From: Mercurialis annua
Lineage: Eukaryota > Streptophyta > Magnoliopsida > Malpighiales > Euphorbiaceae
Assembly (NCBI RefSeq): GCF_937616625.2
Contig: NC_065570.1
Coordinates: 35,967,665 to 36,031,664, forward strand
DNA length: 64,000 bases
Direction of reading: 5' to 3'
Under the pieces are notes generated by a model. It made no database searches, was not told the DNA's origin, and was given only the letters and a program-made list of their open reading frames with translations. This document shows positions 1 through 13,969 of the stretch, piece after piece (the first letter of the stretch is position 1; each line of letters starts with the position of its first letter). A program made the translations under genes and the position numbers.

Positions 1-651
1 AAAGTGTGTGTGAAACGAGACGCTAGATTAGTATGCCGCGTCTCAATTCTCTTTAACGCGTGGTTCCGATTACCTAAGCATGCTTAGGTTATTTTACGCA
101 AAGTGTGCTTGAAATGTGACGCTAGATTAGTATGGCGCGTCTCGAGTCACTTTAACTCGTCGTCCCAACCATGCTTATGTCGCGTCACAAGTCTATGTAA
201 TGCGTCGTTCCGATTACCTAAGCATGATTCGGTTATATTACGCAAAGTGTGCGTGAAAAATGACAATAGTATGTCGCATCTTACGTCTATTTAACGCGTC
301 GTTCCGGTTACCTAAGAATGGTTAGGTTATATTACGCAAAGTGTGTGTGAAAAGTAACGCTAGATTAGTATGTCGCATCTCAAGTCTTTTTAACGCGTCG
401 TTTCGATTACCATGCTTATCTCGCGTCACAAGTTTCTTTAACGCGTCGTTACAATTACCTAAGCATGGTTAGGTTATATTACGCAAAGTGTGCGTTAAAA
501 GTGACGCTAGAATAGTATATCCTACCTCAAGTCTCTGTAACGCGTTGTTCCAATTTCCTAAGCATGGTTTGGTTATATTACGCAAAGTGTGCGTGAAACG
601 TCACAATTAATTAGTATGTCGCGTCTCAAGTTGATTTAAAGCGGCGTTGCG

Positions 652-675
652 ATTACCTAACCATGGTTAGGTAAT
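652..675. repeat. Perfect 24-bp palindrome
   Basis: In most monomers the dyad is CCTAAGCATGGTTAGG, with one mismatched pair. Here it is CCTAACCATGGTTAGG and the flanks ATTA and TAAT also pair, giving a perfect 24-bp inverted repeat with no spacer. It lies in copy 1 of the 549-bp duplication. Confidence 0.93.
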
Positions 676-1200
676 AGTACGTAAAGTTTGCTTGAAAACT
701 GACGCTAGATTAGTATATCGCGTCTCAATTCTATTTAACGCGTTGTTCCGACTAACTAAGCATGGTTAGTATGTCGCGTCTCAAGTCAATTTAACGCGTC
801 GTTCCGATTACCATGCTTATGTCGCGTCACAAGTCTCTCTAACGCGTCGTTTTGATTACCTAAGCATGGTTATGTTATTATTACGCAAAGTGTGCGTGAA
901 AAGTGATGCTAGATTAGTATGCCGCGTCTCAGGTCTCTTTAACGCGTCGTTCCGATTACATAAGCATGGTTAGGTTATTTTACACAAAGTGTGCGTGAAA
1001 AGTGACGCTAGATTTGTATGTCGCATCTCAAGTCTCTTTAACGCGTCGTTTCGATTACCATTCTTATCTTGCATCACAAGTCTCTTTAACGCGTCGTTAT
1101 GATTACCTAAGCATGGTTAGGTTATATTACGCAAAGTGTGCGTGAAACGTCACAATTAATTAGTATGTCGCGTCTCAAGTTGATTTAAAGCGGCGTTGCG

Positions 1201-1224
1201 ATTACCTAACCATGGTTAGGTAAT
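1201..1224. repeat. Perfect 24-bp palindrome, duplicate copy
   Basis: This is the copy-2 counterpart of the palindrome at 652-675, exactly 549 bp downstream and with the same sequence. Confidence 0.93.
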
Positions 1225-1315
1225 AGTACGTAAAGTTTGCTTGAAAACTGACGCTAGATTAGTATATCGCGTCTCAATTCTATTTAACGCGTTGTTCCGA
1301 CTAACTAAGCATGGT

Positions 1316-4300
1316 TAGTATGTCGCGTCTCAAGTCAATTTAACGCGTCGTTCCGATTACCATGCTTATGTCGCGTCACAAGTCTCTCTAACGCGTCGTT
1401 TTGATTACCTAAGCATGGTTATGTTATTATTACGCAAAGTGTGCGTGAAAAGTGATGCTAGATTAGTATGCCGCGTCTCAGGTCTCTTTAACGCGTCGTT
1501 CCGATTACATAAGCATGGTTAGGTTATTTTACACAAAGTGTGCGTGAAAAGTGACGCTAGATTTGTATGTCGCATCTCAAGTCTCTTTAACGCGTCGTTT
1601 CGATTACCATTCTTATCTTGCATCACAAGTCTCTTTAACGCGTCGTTATGATTACCTAAGTATGGTTAGGTTATATTACGCAGAGTGTGCGTCAAAAGTG
1701 ATGCTAGATTAGTATATCGTATCTCAAGTCTCTCTAACGGTCGTTCCGATTTCCCAAGCATGGTTAGGTTATATTACGCAAAGTGTGCGTGAAAAGCAAC
1801 GCTAAATTAGTATGTCACGTGTCAAGTCTCTCTAACACGTCGTTCCGATTACCTATGATGATTATGTTATATTACGCAAAGTGTGCGTGAAAAGTGACGC
1901 TAGATCAGTCAGTATATCCTCAATTCTCTCTAACGTGTCGTTCCGATTACCTAAGCATGTTTAGGTTATACTACGCAAAGTGTGCGCAAAAAGTTACGTT
2001 AGATTAATATGTCGCATCTCAAGTCTCTTTAACGTGTCGTTCTAATTACCTAAGCATGGCTAGGTTATATTACGCAAGCTGTGCGTTAAAATTTACGCTA
2101 GATTAGTATGTCGCGTCTCAAGGCTCTTTAATGCGTTGTTCCGATTACCTAAGCATGGTTAGGTTATATTACGCAAAGAGTGCGTTAAAAGTGATGCTAG
2201 ATTAGTATGTCGCGTCTCAAGTGTCTTTAACACGTTGTTTCGATTACCATGCTTATGCCGCGTCACAAGTCTCTCTAACGCATCGTTCCGATTATCTAAT
2301 CATGGTTTGGTTATATCACGCAAAGTGTGTGTGAAAAGTAACGTTATATTAGTAAGTCGTGTTTCAAGTCTCTTTAACGCGTCGTTTCGATTACCTTGGT
2401 TATCTCGCGTCACAAGTCTCTTTAACTCGTCATTATGATTACCTAAGCATGGTTAGGTTATATTACGCAAAGTGTGCGTGAAAAGTGACGCTAGATCAGT
2501 ATATCCTACCTCAAGTCTCACTAACGCGTCGTTCTGATTTCCTAAGCATGGTTAGGTTATATTACGCAAAGTGTGCGTGAAAAGTGACGCTAGATTAGTA
2601 TGACGCGTGTCAAGTCTCTTTAACACGTCGTTCCGATTTCCTAAGCATGCTTAGGTTATATTACGCAAAATCGCGTCTCAAGTCTCTTTAACACGTCGTT
2701 CCAATTACCTAAGCATGGAAAGCTTATATTACGCAAAGTGTACTGAAAAGTGACGGTAGATTAGTATATCGGGTCTCAAGTCTCTTTAATGTGTCGTTCT
2801 GATTACCTAACCATGGTTAGGTTATGTTACGCAAGGTGTGCGTGAAAGGTGACGCTTGATTAGTATGTTGCATCTTAATGCTCTTTAACGCGTCGTTCCA
2901 TTTACCTAAGCATGATTAGGTTATATTACGCAATGTCTGCGTGAAAAGTGACACTATATTAGTATCTTGCGTCTCAAGTCTCTTTAACGCGTTGTTTTGA
3001 TTACCATGCTTATTAACCCGTCGTTCCGATTACCTAAGCATAGTTAGGTTATACTACGCAAAGTGTGCGTGAAACGTTACGCTAGATTAATATGTCGCTA
3101 CTCAAGTCTTTTTGATGCGTCGTTCTGATTAAGTAAGCATGGTTAGGTGATATTACGCAAAGCGTGCGTAATAAGTGACGCTAGATTAGTATGGCGCGTT
3201 TCAAGTCTCTTTAACGCGTCGTTCTGATTACTGTGCTTATGTCGCGTCACAAGTGTCTTTAACGCGTCGTTCTGATTACCTAAGCATGGTTAGATTATAT
3301 TACGCAAAGTGTGCTTGAAAAGTGACAATATATTAGTATGTAGCATCTCAAGTCTTTTTAACGCGTCGTTCCGATTACCTAGGCATGGTTAGGTTATATT
3401 ACACAAAGTGTGCGTGAAAAGTGACGCTAGATTAGTATGTCGCGTCTCAAGTCAATTTAACGCGTCGTTCCGATTACCATGCTTATGTCGCGTCACAAGT
3501 CTCTCTAACGCGTCGTTTCGATTACCTAAGCATGGTTATGTTATTATTACGCAAAGTGTGCGTGAAAAGTGACGCTAGATTAGTATGCCGCGTCTCAGGT
3601 CTTTTTAACGCGTCGTTCCGATTACATAAGCATGGTTAGGTTATTTTACACAAAGTGTGCGTGAAAAGTGACGCTAGATTTGTATGTCGCGTCTCAAGTC
3701 TCTTTAACGCGTCGTTTCAATTACCATTCTTATCTTGCGTCACAAGTCTCTTTAACGCGTCGTTATGATTACCTAAGCATGGTTAGGTTATATTACGTAG
3801 AGTGTGCGTCAAAAGTGATGCTAGATTAGTATATCGTATCTCAAGTCTCTCTAACGGTCGTTCCGATTTCCCAAGCATGGTTAGCTTATATTAGCAAAGT
3901 GTGCGTGAAAAGCAACGCTAAATTAGTATGTCACAAGTCAAGTCTCTCTAACACGTCGTTCCGATTACCGAAGATGATTATGTTATATTACGCAAAGTGT
4001 GCGTGAAAAGTGACGCTAGATCAGTATATCCTACCTCAATTCTCTCTAACTCGTCGTTCCGATTACCTAAGCATGGTTAGGTTATATTACACAAAGTGTG
4101 CGCAAAAAGTTACGTTAGATTAGTATGTCGCATCTCAAGTCTCTTTAACGTGTCGTTCTAATTGCCTAAGCATGGCTAGGTTATATTACACAAGCTGTGC
4201 GTTAAAAGTTACGCTAGATTAGTATGTCGCGTCTTAAGGCTCTTTAATGCGTCGTTCCGGTTACCTAAGCATGGTTTGGTTATATTATGCAAAGAGTGCG

Positions 4301-5400
4301 TTAAAAGTGACGCTAGATTAGTATGTCGCGTCTCAAGTCTCTTTAACACGTTGTTTTGATTTCCATGCTTATGTCGCGTCACAAGTCTCTCTAACGCATC
4401 GTTCCGATTATCTAAGCATGATTAGGTTATATCACGCAAAGTGTGCGTGAAAAGTGACGTTATATTAGTAAGTCGCGTCTCAAGTCTCTTTAACGCGTCG
4501 TTTCGATTACTTTGCTTATCTCGCGTAAAAAGTCTCTTTAACTCGTCATTGTGATTACCTAAGCATGATTATATTACGCAAAGTGTGCGTGAAAAGTGAC
4601 GCTAGATCAGTATATCCTACCTCAAGTCTCACTAACGCGTCGTTCTGATTTCCTAAGCATGGTTAGGTTATATTACGCAAAGTGTGCGTGAAAAGTGACG
4701 CTAGATTAGTATGACGCGTGTCAAGTCTCTTTAACACGTCGTTCCGATTTCCTAAGCATGGTTAGGTTATATTACGCAAAGTGTGCGTAAAAAGGTGACG
4801 GTAGATTAGTATATCGGGTCTCAAGTCTCTTTAACACGTCGTTCCAATTACCTAAGCATGGAAAGCTTGAAGGTAGATTAGTATATTGCGTCTCAAGTCT
4901 CTTTATTGTGTCGTTCTGATTACCTAACCATGGTTAGGTTATGTTACGCAAGGTGTCTGTGAAAAGTGACGCTAGATTAATATGTCGCATCTCAATGCTC
5001 TTTAACGCGTCGTTCCGTTTACCTAAGCATGGTTAGGTTATATTACGCAATGTCTGCGTGAAAAGTGACGCTATATTAGTATCTTGCGTCTCAAGTCTCT
5101 TTATAGGTGATATTACGCAAAGCGTGCGTAATAAGTGACACTAGATTAGTATGGCACGTTTCAACTCTCTTTAACGCGTCGTTTCGATTACTGTGCTTAT
5201 GACGAGTCAAAAGTGTCTCTAACGCGTCGTTCTGATTACCTAAGCATGGTTAGATTATATTACGCAAAGTGTGCTTGAAAAGTGACAATATATTAGTATG
5301 TAGCATCTCAAGTCTTTTTAACGCATCGTTCCGATTACCTAGGCATGGTTAGGTTATTTTACGCAAAGTGTGCGTGAAAAGTGACGCTAGATTAGTATGC
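1316..5400 (+). repeat. 2.12-kb higher-order pair
   Basis: The segment from about 1,316 to 3,432 is repeated from about 3,433 to 5,400. The offset is 2,117 bp at 1,321/3,438, 2,111 bp near 2,491/4,602 and 1,960 bp at 3,321/5,281. Both copies have therefore lost different pieces, and the second copy is missing about 150 bp by its end. Shared marks include CTAGATCAGTATATCCTACC, a GGAAAGCTT variant in a dyad, and the TGTAGCATCTCAAG variant near the end. Identity is visibly lower than in the 549-bp and 9.65-kb duplications, so this is an older event. Its first part overlaps the 549-bp pair. Confidence 0.82.
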
Positions 5401-8159
5401 CGCGTCTCAAGTCTCTTTAATGCGTATTCCGATTACCTAAGCATGGTTAGGTTATATTACGTGAAGTGTGCGTGAAAAGGGACGCTAGATTAGTATGTCG
5501 CGTCTTAAGTCTCTTTAACGCGTCTTTCCGATTATGTAAGCATGGTTAGATTATATTACACAAAGTGTGCGTGAAAAGTGATGCTAGATTAATATGTCGC
5601 TACTCAAGTCTCTTTAATGCGTCGTTCCGATTTCCTAAGCATGGTTAGGTTATAGTACGTAAAGTTTGCGTGAAAAGTGACGCTAGATTAGTATGTCGCC
5701 TCTGAAGTCTCTTTAACGAGTCATTCCGATTATCTAAACATGGTTAGGTTATTTTACAAAAAGTGTGCATGAAAAATGACGCTACATTAGTATGTGGCGT
5801 CTCAAGTCTCTTTAACCCATTGTACCGATTACCTAAGGATGGTTAGGTTACTTCACGAAAAGTGTGCGTGAAAAGTAACAAACATTAATATGTCGTGTCT
5901 CAAGTCTATTTAATGCGTCGTTCAAATTGACGCTAGATTAGTATGTCGCATCTCAATTCTCTTTAACGCGTTGTACCGATTACCTAAGGATGGTTAGGTT
6001 ACATTACAGAAAGTGTACGTGAAAGTGACGCTAGATTAGTATGTCGCGTCTTAAGTCTATTTAACGTGTCGTTCTAATTATCAAAGCATGGTTAGGTTAT
6101 ATTACGCGAAGTGTGCGTGAAAAGTTACGCTAGATTAGTATGTCGCGTCTCAATTCTCTTTAACGCGTTGTTCCGATTACCTAAGCATGGTTAGGTTATA
6201 TTATGCAAAGTGTGCGTGAAAAGTTACGCTAGATTAGTATGTCGCGTCTCAAGTCTCTTTATCGCCTATTTCCTATTACCTAGGCATGGTTAGCTTATAT
6301 TACGCAAAGTATGCGTGAAAAGCGATGCTAGATTAGTATGTCGCGTCGCAATTCTCTTTAACGCGTCGTTCTGATTATCTAAGCATAGTTAGGTTATATT
6401 ACGCAAAGTGTGCGTGAAAAGAGACGCTAGATTAGTATGTTGCGTCTTAAGTCTCTTTAGCGCAATGTTTCGATTACCTAAGCATGATGAGGTTATTTTA
6501 CGCAAAGTGTGCATGAAAAGTGACGCTAGATTAGTATGTCGTGTCTCAATTCTCTTTTACGTGTCCTTCCGATTACCTATGGTCAAGTAATTTTACGCAA
6601 AGTGTGCCTGAAAAGTGACGCTAGATTACTATGTCGCGTCTCAAGTCACTTCAACTCGTCGTTCTGATTACCATACTTATGTCGCGTCACAAGTCTCTTT
6701 AACGCGTCGTTCTGATTACCTAAGCATAGTTAGGTTACATTACGCAAAGTGTGCGTGAAATTATACGCTAGATTAGTATGTCGCGTCTTAAGTCTCTTTA
6801 ACACGTTGTTACATCACGCAAAGTGTGCGTGAAATTAGACGCTAGATTAGTATGTCGCGTCGTAAGTCTCTTTAACACGTTGTTCCGATTATCTAAGCAT
6901 GATTAGGTTATTTTACGCAAAGTGTGCGTGAAAAGTGACGCTAGATTAGTATGTCGCGTCTCAATTCTCTTTGGCGTGTGGTTCCGATTACATATGCATG
7001 GTCAGGTTATTTTACGCAAGGTGTGCCTGACAAGTGACGCTAGATTAGCATGTCGCATCTCAAGTCACTTTAACTCGTCGTTTGGATTACCATGCTTATG
7101 TTGCGTCACAAGTCTCTCTGATGCGTCGTTTCGATTACCTAAGAATGGTTAGGTCATATTACGCAAAGTGTGAGTGAAAAATGACAATAGATTAGTATGT
7201 CTCGTCTCACGTCTATTTAACGCGTCGTTCCAATTACCTAATCATGGTTAGGTTATATTACGCAAAGTGTGCGTGAAACGTTACGCTAGATAAGTATGTC
7301 GTGTCTCAATTCTCTTTAACGTGTTGTTCTGATTACCTAAGCATGGTAGGTCATATTACGCAAAGTGTGTGTGAAAAGTAACAATAAATTAGTATGTCGC
7401 ATCACACGTCTATTTAACGCGCCGTTCCGATGACCTAAGCAAGGTTAGGTTATATTACACAAAGTGTGCGTGAAGCGTTACGCTAAATAAGTATGTCGCG
7501 ACTTAGTTCTCTTTAACGCGTAGTTCTGATTACCTAAGCATGGTTAGGTTATAGTAACGCAAACTGTGCGTGAAAAGAAACAATAAATAATTATGTCGCG
7601 TCACACTTCAATTTAACGCGTCGTTCCGATTACGTAAGCATGGTTAGGTCATATTACGCAAAGTGTGCGTGGAAAGTTATGCTAGATTAATATGTCGCGT
7701 TTTAATTCTCTTCAACGGGTTGTACCGATTAGCTAAGCATGGTTAGGTTAGGTTACGCAGAGTGTCGTGAAAAGTGACGCTAGATTAGTATGTCACGTCT
7801 GAAGTCTCTTTAACGCGTCTTTCCGATTACCTAATCATGGTTAGGTTGTATTACGCAAAGTGTGCGTGAAAACGGACGTTAGATTAGTATGGCGCGTCTT
7901 AAGTCTCTTTAACGCGTGTTCCGATTACCTAAGCATGGTTAGGTTATATTACGCAAAGTGTGCGTGAAAAGTGACAATAGATCACTATGTCGCGTCTCAA
8001 GTCTCTTTTACGCGCCGTTCCGATTACCTAAGCGTGGTTAAGTTATATTGCGCAATGTGTGCGTGAAAACTGTTGCTAGGATAGAATGTTGCGTCTCAAG
8101 TCTCTTTTACGCGTCGTTCCGATTACCTAAGCATGGTTAGGTTATATTACGCAAAATGT
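5401..8159 (+). repeat. Diverged monomers, parent-like segment of block C
   Basis: This is satellite with no obvious internal tandem duplication. From 6,371 on it is collinear with block C from 44,710 on: both start CTGATTATCTAAGCATAGTT, and the same variant monomers follow in order with small indels. The segment around 6,922-7,152 has relatives near 21,204, 30,855 and 45,187. I see nothing other than satellite here. Confidence 0.85.
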
Positions 8160-11100
8160 GCGTGAAAATTGATGCTAGATTAGTATGTCGCGTCTCAAGT
8201 GTCTTTAACGCGTCGTTCCGATTACCTAAGCATGGTTAGGTTATATTAAGCAAAGCGTGCGTAAAAAATGACGCTAGATTAGGATTGCGCGTTTCAAGTC
8301 TCTTTAATGCGTCGTTTCGATTATCATGCTTATGTCGCGTCACAAGTGTCTCTAATGCATCGTTCTGATTACCTAAGCATGGTTAGGTTATATTACGCAA
8401 AGTGTGCTTGAAAAGTGACAATAGATTAGTATGTCAGGTTGCAAGTGTCTTTAACATTCCGTTCCGATTACCTATGCATGGTTAGGTTATTTTACACAAA
8501 GTGTGCATGAAAAGTGACGCTAGATTAGTATGTCGCGTCTCATGTCTCTTTAACGCGTCGTTCCGATTACAAAAGCATGGTTAGGTTATATCACGCAATG
8601 TGCGCGTGAAAACATTTGCTAGGTTAGTATTTCGTGTCTTAAGTCTCTTTAATGTATTGTTTCGATTACCATGCTTATGTCGCTTTACAAGTCTCTCTAA
8701 CACGTCGTTCCGATTACCAAAGTATGGTTAGGTTATATTATGCAAAGTGTGCGTGAAAAGTGACAATAGATTAGTATGTCGCGTTGCAAGTGTCTTTAAC
8801 GTGCCGTTCCGATTACCTAAGCATGGTTAGGTTATTTTACGCGAAGTGTGCGTGAAAAGGGACGCTAGATTAGTATGTCGCATCTCAACTCTCTTTAACG
8901 CGTCGTTCCGATTACCTAAGCATGATTAGGTTATGTTACGCAATAAGTCTCTTTATCACGTTGTTCCGATTTCCTAAACTTGATTAGGTTGTATTACGCA
9001 AAGTGTGCGTGAAAAGTGACGCTAGATTAGTATGGCGTGTTTCAAGTCGCTTTAACGCGTCGTTTCGATTACTGTTCTTATGTCGCGTTAGAAGTGTCTC
9101 TAATGCGTCGTTCTGATTACCTAAGCATGGTTAGGTTATATTACGCAAAGTGTGCGTGAAAAGTGACAATAAATTAGCTTGTCGTGTCTCAAGTCTCTTT
9201 AACGCGTCGTTCCGATTACCTATGCATGGTTAGGTTATTTTATGCAAGATTAGTATGTCGTGTCTCGAGTCTTTTTAATGCGTATTCCGATTACCTAAGC
9301 ATGAATAGGTTATATTACGTAAAGAGTGCGTGAAAAGTGAAACTAGATTAGTATGTCGCGTCTCAAGTCTCTTTAACGCGTCGTTCCGATTACCTAATCA
9401 TGGTTAGGTTATATTACTCAAAGTGTGCGTGAAAACTGGCGCTAGATTAATATGTCGTTACTCAAGTCTCTTTAACGCGTCGTTTCGATTTCCTAAAAAT
9501 GGTTAGGTTATATTACGCAAAGCGTGCGTAAAAAGTGACGCTAGAATAGTATTGCGAGTTTCAAGTCTCTTTAATGCGTTGTTTTGATTACCATGCTTAT
9601 GTCGCGTAACAAGTGTCTCTTTAATGCGTCGTTTCGATTACCATGCTTATGTCGCGTCACAAGTGTCTCTAATGCGTCGTTCTGAGTACTTAAGCATGGT
9701 TAGGTTATATTACGCAAAGTGTGCATGAAAAGTGAAAATAGATTAGTATGTCGCATCTCATGTCTCTTTAACGCGTCATTCCGATTACCTTAAGCATGGT
9801 TAGGTTATTTTACACAAAGTGTGCGTGAAAAGTGACGTTAGATTTGTATGTCGCGTCTCAAGTCCCTTTATCTAAGCATGGTTAGATTATATTACGCAAA
9901 GTGTGCGTGAAAAGTGACGCTAGATTAGTATGTCACGTCTCAAGTCTCTTTAACGCGTCGTTCCCATGACCAAAGCATGGTTATGTTAAAACTGTCGCTA
10001 GATTAGTATGTCGCGTCACAAGTCTTCTTAACACGTTGTTACGATTACTTAAGCATGGTTAAGTAATATTACGCAAAGTGTGCGCAAAAAGTGACGTTAG
10101 ATTAGTATGGCGCATCTCAAGTCTCTTTAACGTACCGTTTCGATTACCATACTTATGTCACGTTATAAGTCTCTCTAACATACTGTTCCGATTACAAAAG
10201 TATGAAGTGTGCGTGAAAAGTGACAATAGATTAGTATGTCGTGTCTCAATTCTCTGTAACGCGCCGTTTCGATTACCTAAGCATGTTTAGATTATATTAA
10301 GCAAAGTGTGTGTGAAAGTGATGCTAGATTAGTATGTCACGTCTCAAGTCTCTTTAACGCGTCGTTCCGATTACCAAAGCATCGTTATGTTATATTACGC
10401 AAACTGTGCGTGAAAAGTGATGCTAGATTAGTATGTCGCGTCTCAAGTGTCTTTAACGCGTCGTTCCGATTACCTAAGCATGGTTAGGTTATATTAAGCA
10501 AAGCGTGCGTAAAAAGTGACGCTAGATTAGGATTGCGCGTTTCAAGTCTCTTTAATGCGTCGTTTCGATTATCATGCTTATGTCGCGTCACAAGTGTCTC
10601 TAATGCGTCGTTCTGATTACCTAAGCATGGTTATGTTATATTACGCAAAGTGTGCTTGAAAAGTGACAATAGATTAGTATGTCAGGTTGCAAGTGTCTTT
10701 AACATTCCGTTCCGATTACCTATGCATGGTTAGGTTATTTTACACAAAGTGTGCATGAAAAGTGACGCTAGATTAGTATGTCGCGTCTCAAGTCTCTTTA
10801 ACGCGTCGTTCCGATTACAAAAGCATGGTTAGATTATATCACGCAATGTGCGCGTGAAAACATTTGCTAGGTTAGTATTTCGTGTCTTAAGTCTCTTTAA
10901 TGTATTGTTTCGATTACCATGATTATGTCTCTTTACAAGTCTCTCTAACACGTCGTTCCGATTACCAAAGTATGGTTAGGTTATATTATGTAAAGTGTGC
11001 GTGAAAAGTGACAATAGATTAGTATGTCGCGTTGCAAGTGTCTTTAACGTGCCGTTCCGATTACCTAAGCATGGTTAGGTTATTTTACGCGAAGTGTGCG

Positions 11101-12640
11101 TGAAAAGGGACGCTAGATTAGTATGTCGCATCTCAACTCTCTTTAACGCGTCGTTCCGATTACCTAAGCATGGTTAGGTTATGTTACGCAATAAGTCTCT
11201 TTATCACGTTGTTCCGATTTCCTAAACTTGATTAGGTTGTATTACGCAAAGTGTGCGTGAAAAGTGACGCTAGATTAGTATGGCGTGTTTCAAGTCGCTT
11301 TAACGCGTCGTTTCGATTACTGTTCTTATGTCGCGTTAGAAGTGTCTCTAATGCGTCGTTCTGATTACTTAAGCATGGTTAGGTTATATTACGCAAAGTG
11401 TGCGTGAAAAGTGACAATAAATTAGCTTGTCGTGTCTCAAGTCTCTTTAACGCGTCGTTCCGATTACCTATGCATGGTTAGGTTATTTTATGCAAGATTA
11501 GTATGTCGTGTCTCGAGTCTTTTTAATGCGTATTCCGATTACCTAAGCTGAATAGGTTATATTACGTAAAGAGTGCGTGAAAAGTGAAACTAGATTAGTA
11601 TGTCGCGTCTCAAGTCTCTTTAACGCGTCGTTCCGATTACCTAATTATGGTTAGGTTATATTACTCAAAGTGTGCGTGAAAACTGGCGCTAGATTAATAT
11701 GTCGTTACTCAAGTCTCTTTAACGCGTCGTTTCGATTTCCTAAAAATGGTTAGGTTATATTACGCAAAGCGTGCAGAAAAAGTGACGCTAGATTAGTATT
11801 GCGAGTTTCAAGTCTCTTTAATGCGTTGTTTTGATTACCATGCTTATGTCGCGTAACAAGTGTCTCTTTAATGCGTCGTTTCGATTACCATGCTTATGTC
11901 GCGTCACAAGTGTCTCTAATGCGTCGTTCTGATTACTTAAGCATGGTTAGGTTATATTACGCAAAGTGTGCGTGAAAAGTGAAAATAGATTAGTATGTCG
12001 CATCTCATGTATCTTTAACGCGTCATTCCGATTACCTTAAGCATGGTTAGGTTATTTTACACAAAGTGTGCGTGAAAAGTGACGCTAGATTTGTATGTCG
12101 CGTCTCAAGTCCCTTTATCTAAGCATGGTTAGATTATATTACGCAAAGTGTGCGTGAAAAGTGACGCTAGATTAGTATGTCACGTCTCAAGTCTCTTTAA
12201 CGCGTCGTTCCCATGACCAAAGCATGGTTATGTTAAAACTGTCGCTAGATTAGTATGTCGCGTCACAAGTCTTCTTAACACGTTGTTACGATTACTTAGG
12301 CATGGTTAAGTAATATTACGCAAAGTGTGCGCAAAAAGTGACGTTAGATTAGTATGGCGCATCTCAAGTCTCTTTAACGTACCGTTTCGATTACCATACT
12401 TATGTTACGTTATAAGTCTCTCAAACATATCGTTCCGATTACAAAAGCATGAAGTGTGCGTGAAAAGTGACAATAGATTAGTATGTCGTGTCTCAATTCT
12501 CTGTAACGCGCCGTTTCGATTACCTAAGCATGTTTAGATTATATTAAGCAAAGTGTGTGTGAAAGTGACGCTAGATTAGTATGTCACGTCTCAAGTCTCT
12601 TTAACGCGTCGTTCCGATTACCAAAGCATGGTTATGTTAT
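8160..12640 (+). repeat. 2.25-kb higher-order tandem pair
   Basis: The unit from about 8,160 to 10,400 is repeated from about 10,407 to 12,640. Offsets measured at two anchors are 2,248 bp (8,171/10,419) and 2,247 bp (10,078/12,325). Variant monomers such as the GATTAGGATTGCGCG unit, the AATAAGTCTCTTTATCACG deletion unit and the TCTCGAGTC unit occur in the same order in both. The copies diverge after about 10,395 and 12,640. The unit contains the same ordered variants as the 1,814-bp repeat of block D, seen there in reverse complement, so the two are one higher-order family. Confidence 0.88.
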
Positions 12641-13969
12641 ATTATGCCAAGTGTGCATTAAAAGTGTCGCTAGATTAGTATGTGGAATCACAAGTCTCCT
12701 TAACGTGTTGTTACGATTACCTAAGCATGGTTAAGTTATATTACGCAAAGTGTGCGTAAAAAGTGACGTTAGATTAGTATGGCGCGTCTCAAGTCTCTTT
12801 AACGTATTGTTTCGATTACAATTCATATGTCACGTTACAAGTCTCTCTAACACGTTGTTCCGATTACCAAAGCATGGTTAGGTTATATTACGCAAAGTGT
12901 GCGTGAAAAGTGACAATAAATTAGTATGTCGCGTTGCAAGTGTCTTTAACATGTCGTTCCGATTACAAAGCATGGTTAGGTTATTTTACGCGAAGTGTGC
13001 GTGAAAAGTGACGCTAGATTAGTATGTCGCGCCTCAAATCTCTTTAACGCGTCGTTCCGATTACTAAAAACATGGTTAGGTTATATTACGCAATGTGTGC
13101 GTGAAAACATTTGCTAGATTAGTATGTCGCGTCTCAAGTCTCTTTAATGCGTCGTTCCGCTTACCTAATCTTGATTAGGTTGCATTACGCAAAGTGTGCG
13201 TGAAAAGTGACACTAGATTAGTATGGTGCGATTCAAGTCTCTTTAACGCGTCATTTCGATTACTGTGCTTATGTCGCATCACAAGTGTCTCTAACGAGTC
13301 GTTCTGATTACCTAAGCATGGTTAGGTTATATTACGCGAAGTGTGCGTGAAAAGTGACAATATATTAGTATGTCGCATCTCAAGTCTCTTTAACGCGTCG
13401 TTCTGATTACCTAGGCATGGTTAGGTTATTTTACGCAAAGTATGTGTGAAAAGTTACGCTAGATTAGTATGTCGCGTCTCGAGTCCTTTTAATACGTATT
13501 CCGATTACCTAAGCATGAATAGGTTATATTTCGTAAAGAGTGCGTGAAAAGTGAAACTAGATTAGTATGTCGCGTCTAAAGTATCTTTAACGCCTCGTTC
13601 CGATTTCCTAAGCATGGTTAGATTATATTACGCAAAGTCTGTGTAAAAAGTGACGCTAGATTGGTATGGTGTTTCTCAAGTCTCTTTAACGCGTCGTTTC
13701 GATTACCATGCTTATGTCGTCTCACAAGTCTCTCTAACGCGTTGTTCCGATTACCTAAGCATGTTTTAGTTAACATAAAGTGTGCGTGAAAAGTGACGCT
13801 AGATTAGTATGTCGTGTCACAAGTCTCTCTAACGCGTCAGTCCAATTACCTAAGCATGGTTGGGTTATATTAAGCAAACTGTGCGTGAAAAGTGACGCTA
13901 GATTAGTATGTCACATCTCAAGTCTCTCTAATGCTTCGTTCCGATTACCTAACATGGTTAAGTTATATT

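Larger units (their letters stand above)
571..1668 (+). repeat. 549-bp tandem duplication, two copies
   Basis: Copy 1 is 571-1,119 and copy 2 is 1,120-1,668. The copies line up with a constant offset of 549 bp and look nearly identical. I noticed one difference, C at 1,112 against T at 1,661. The unit contains about five and a half monomers, including a half-monomer and the perfect 24-bp palindrome listed below. The near identity against the high divergence of neighbouring monomers points to a recent local duplication by unequal exchange or replication slippage. Confidence 0.92.

Noticed and set aside
7741..7755. TTAGG-type telomere-like run (GGTTAGGTTAGG)
   Set aside because: It is a local doubling of the GGTTAGG end of the dyad. 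The plant telomere repeat is TTTAGGG, and no longer run exists.
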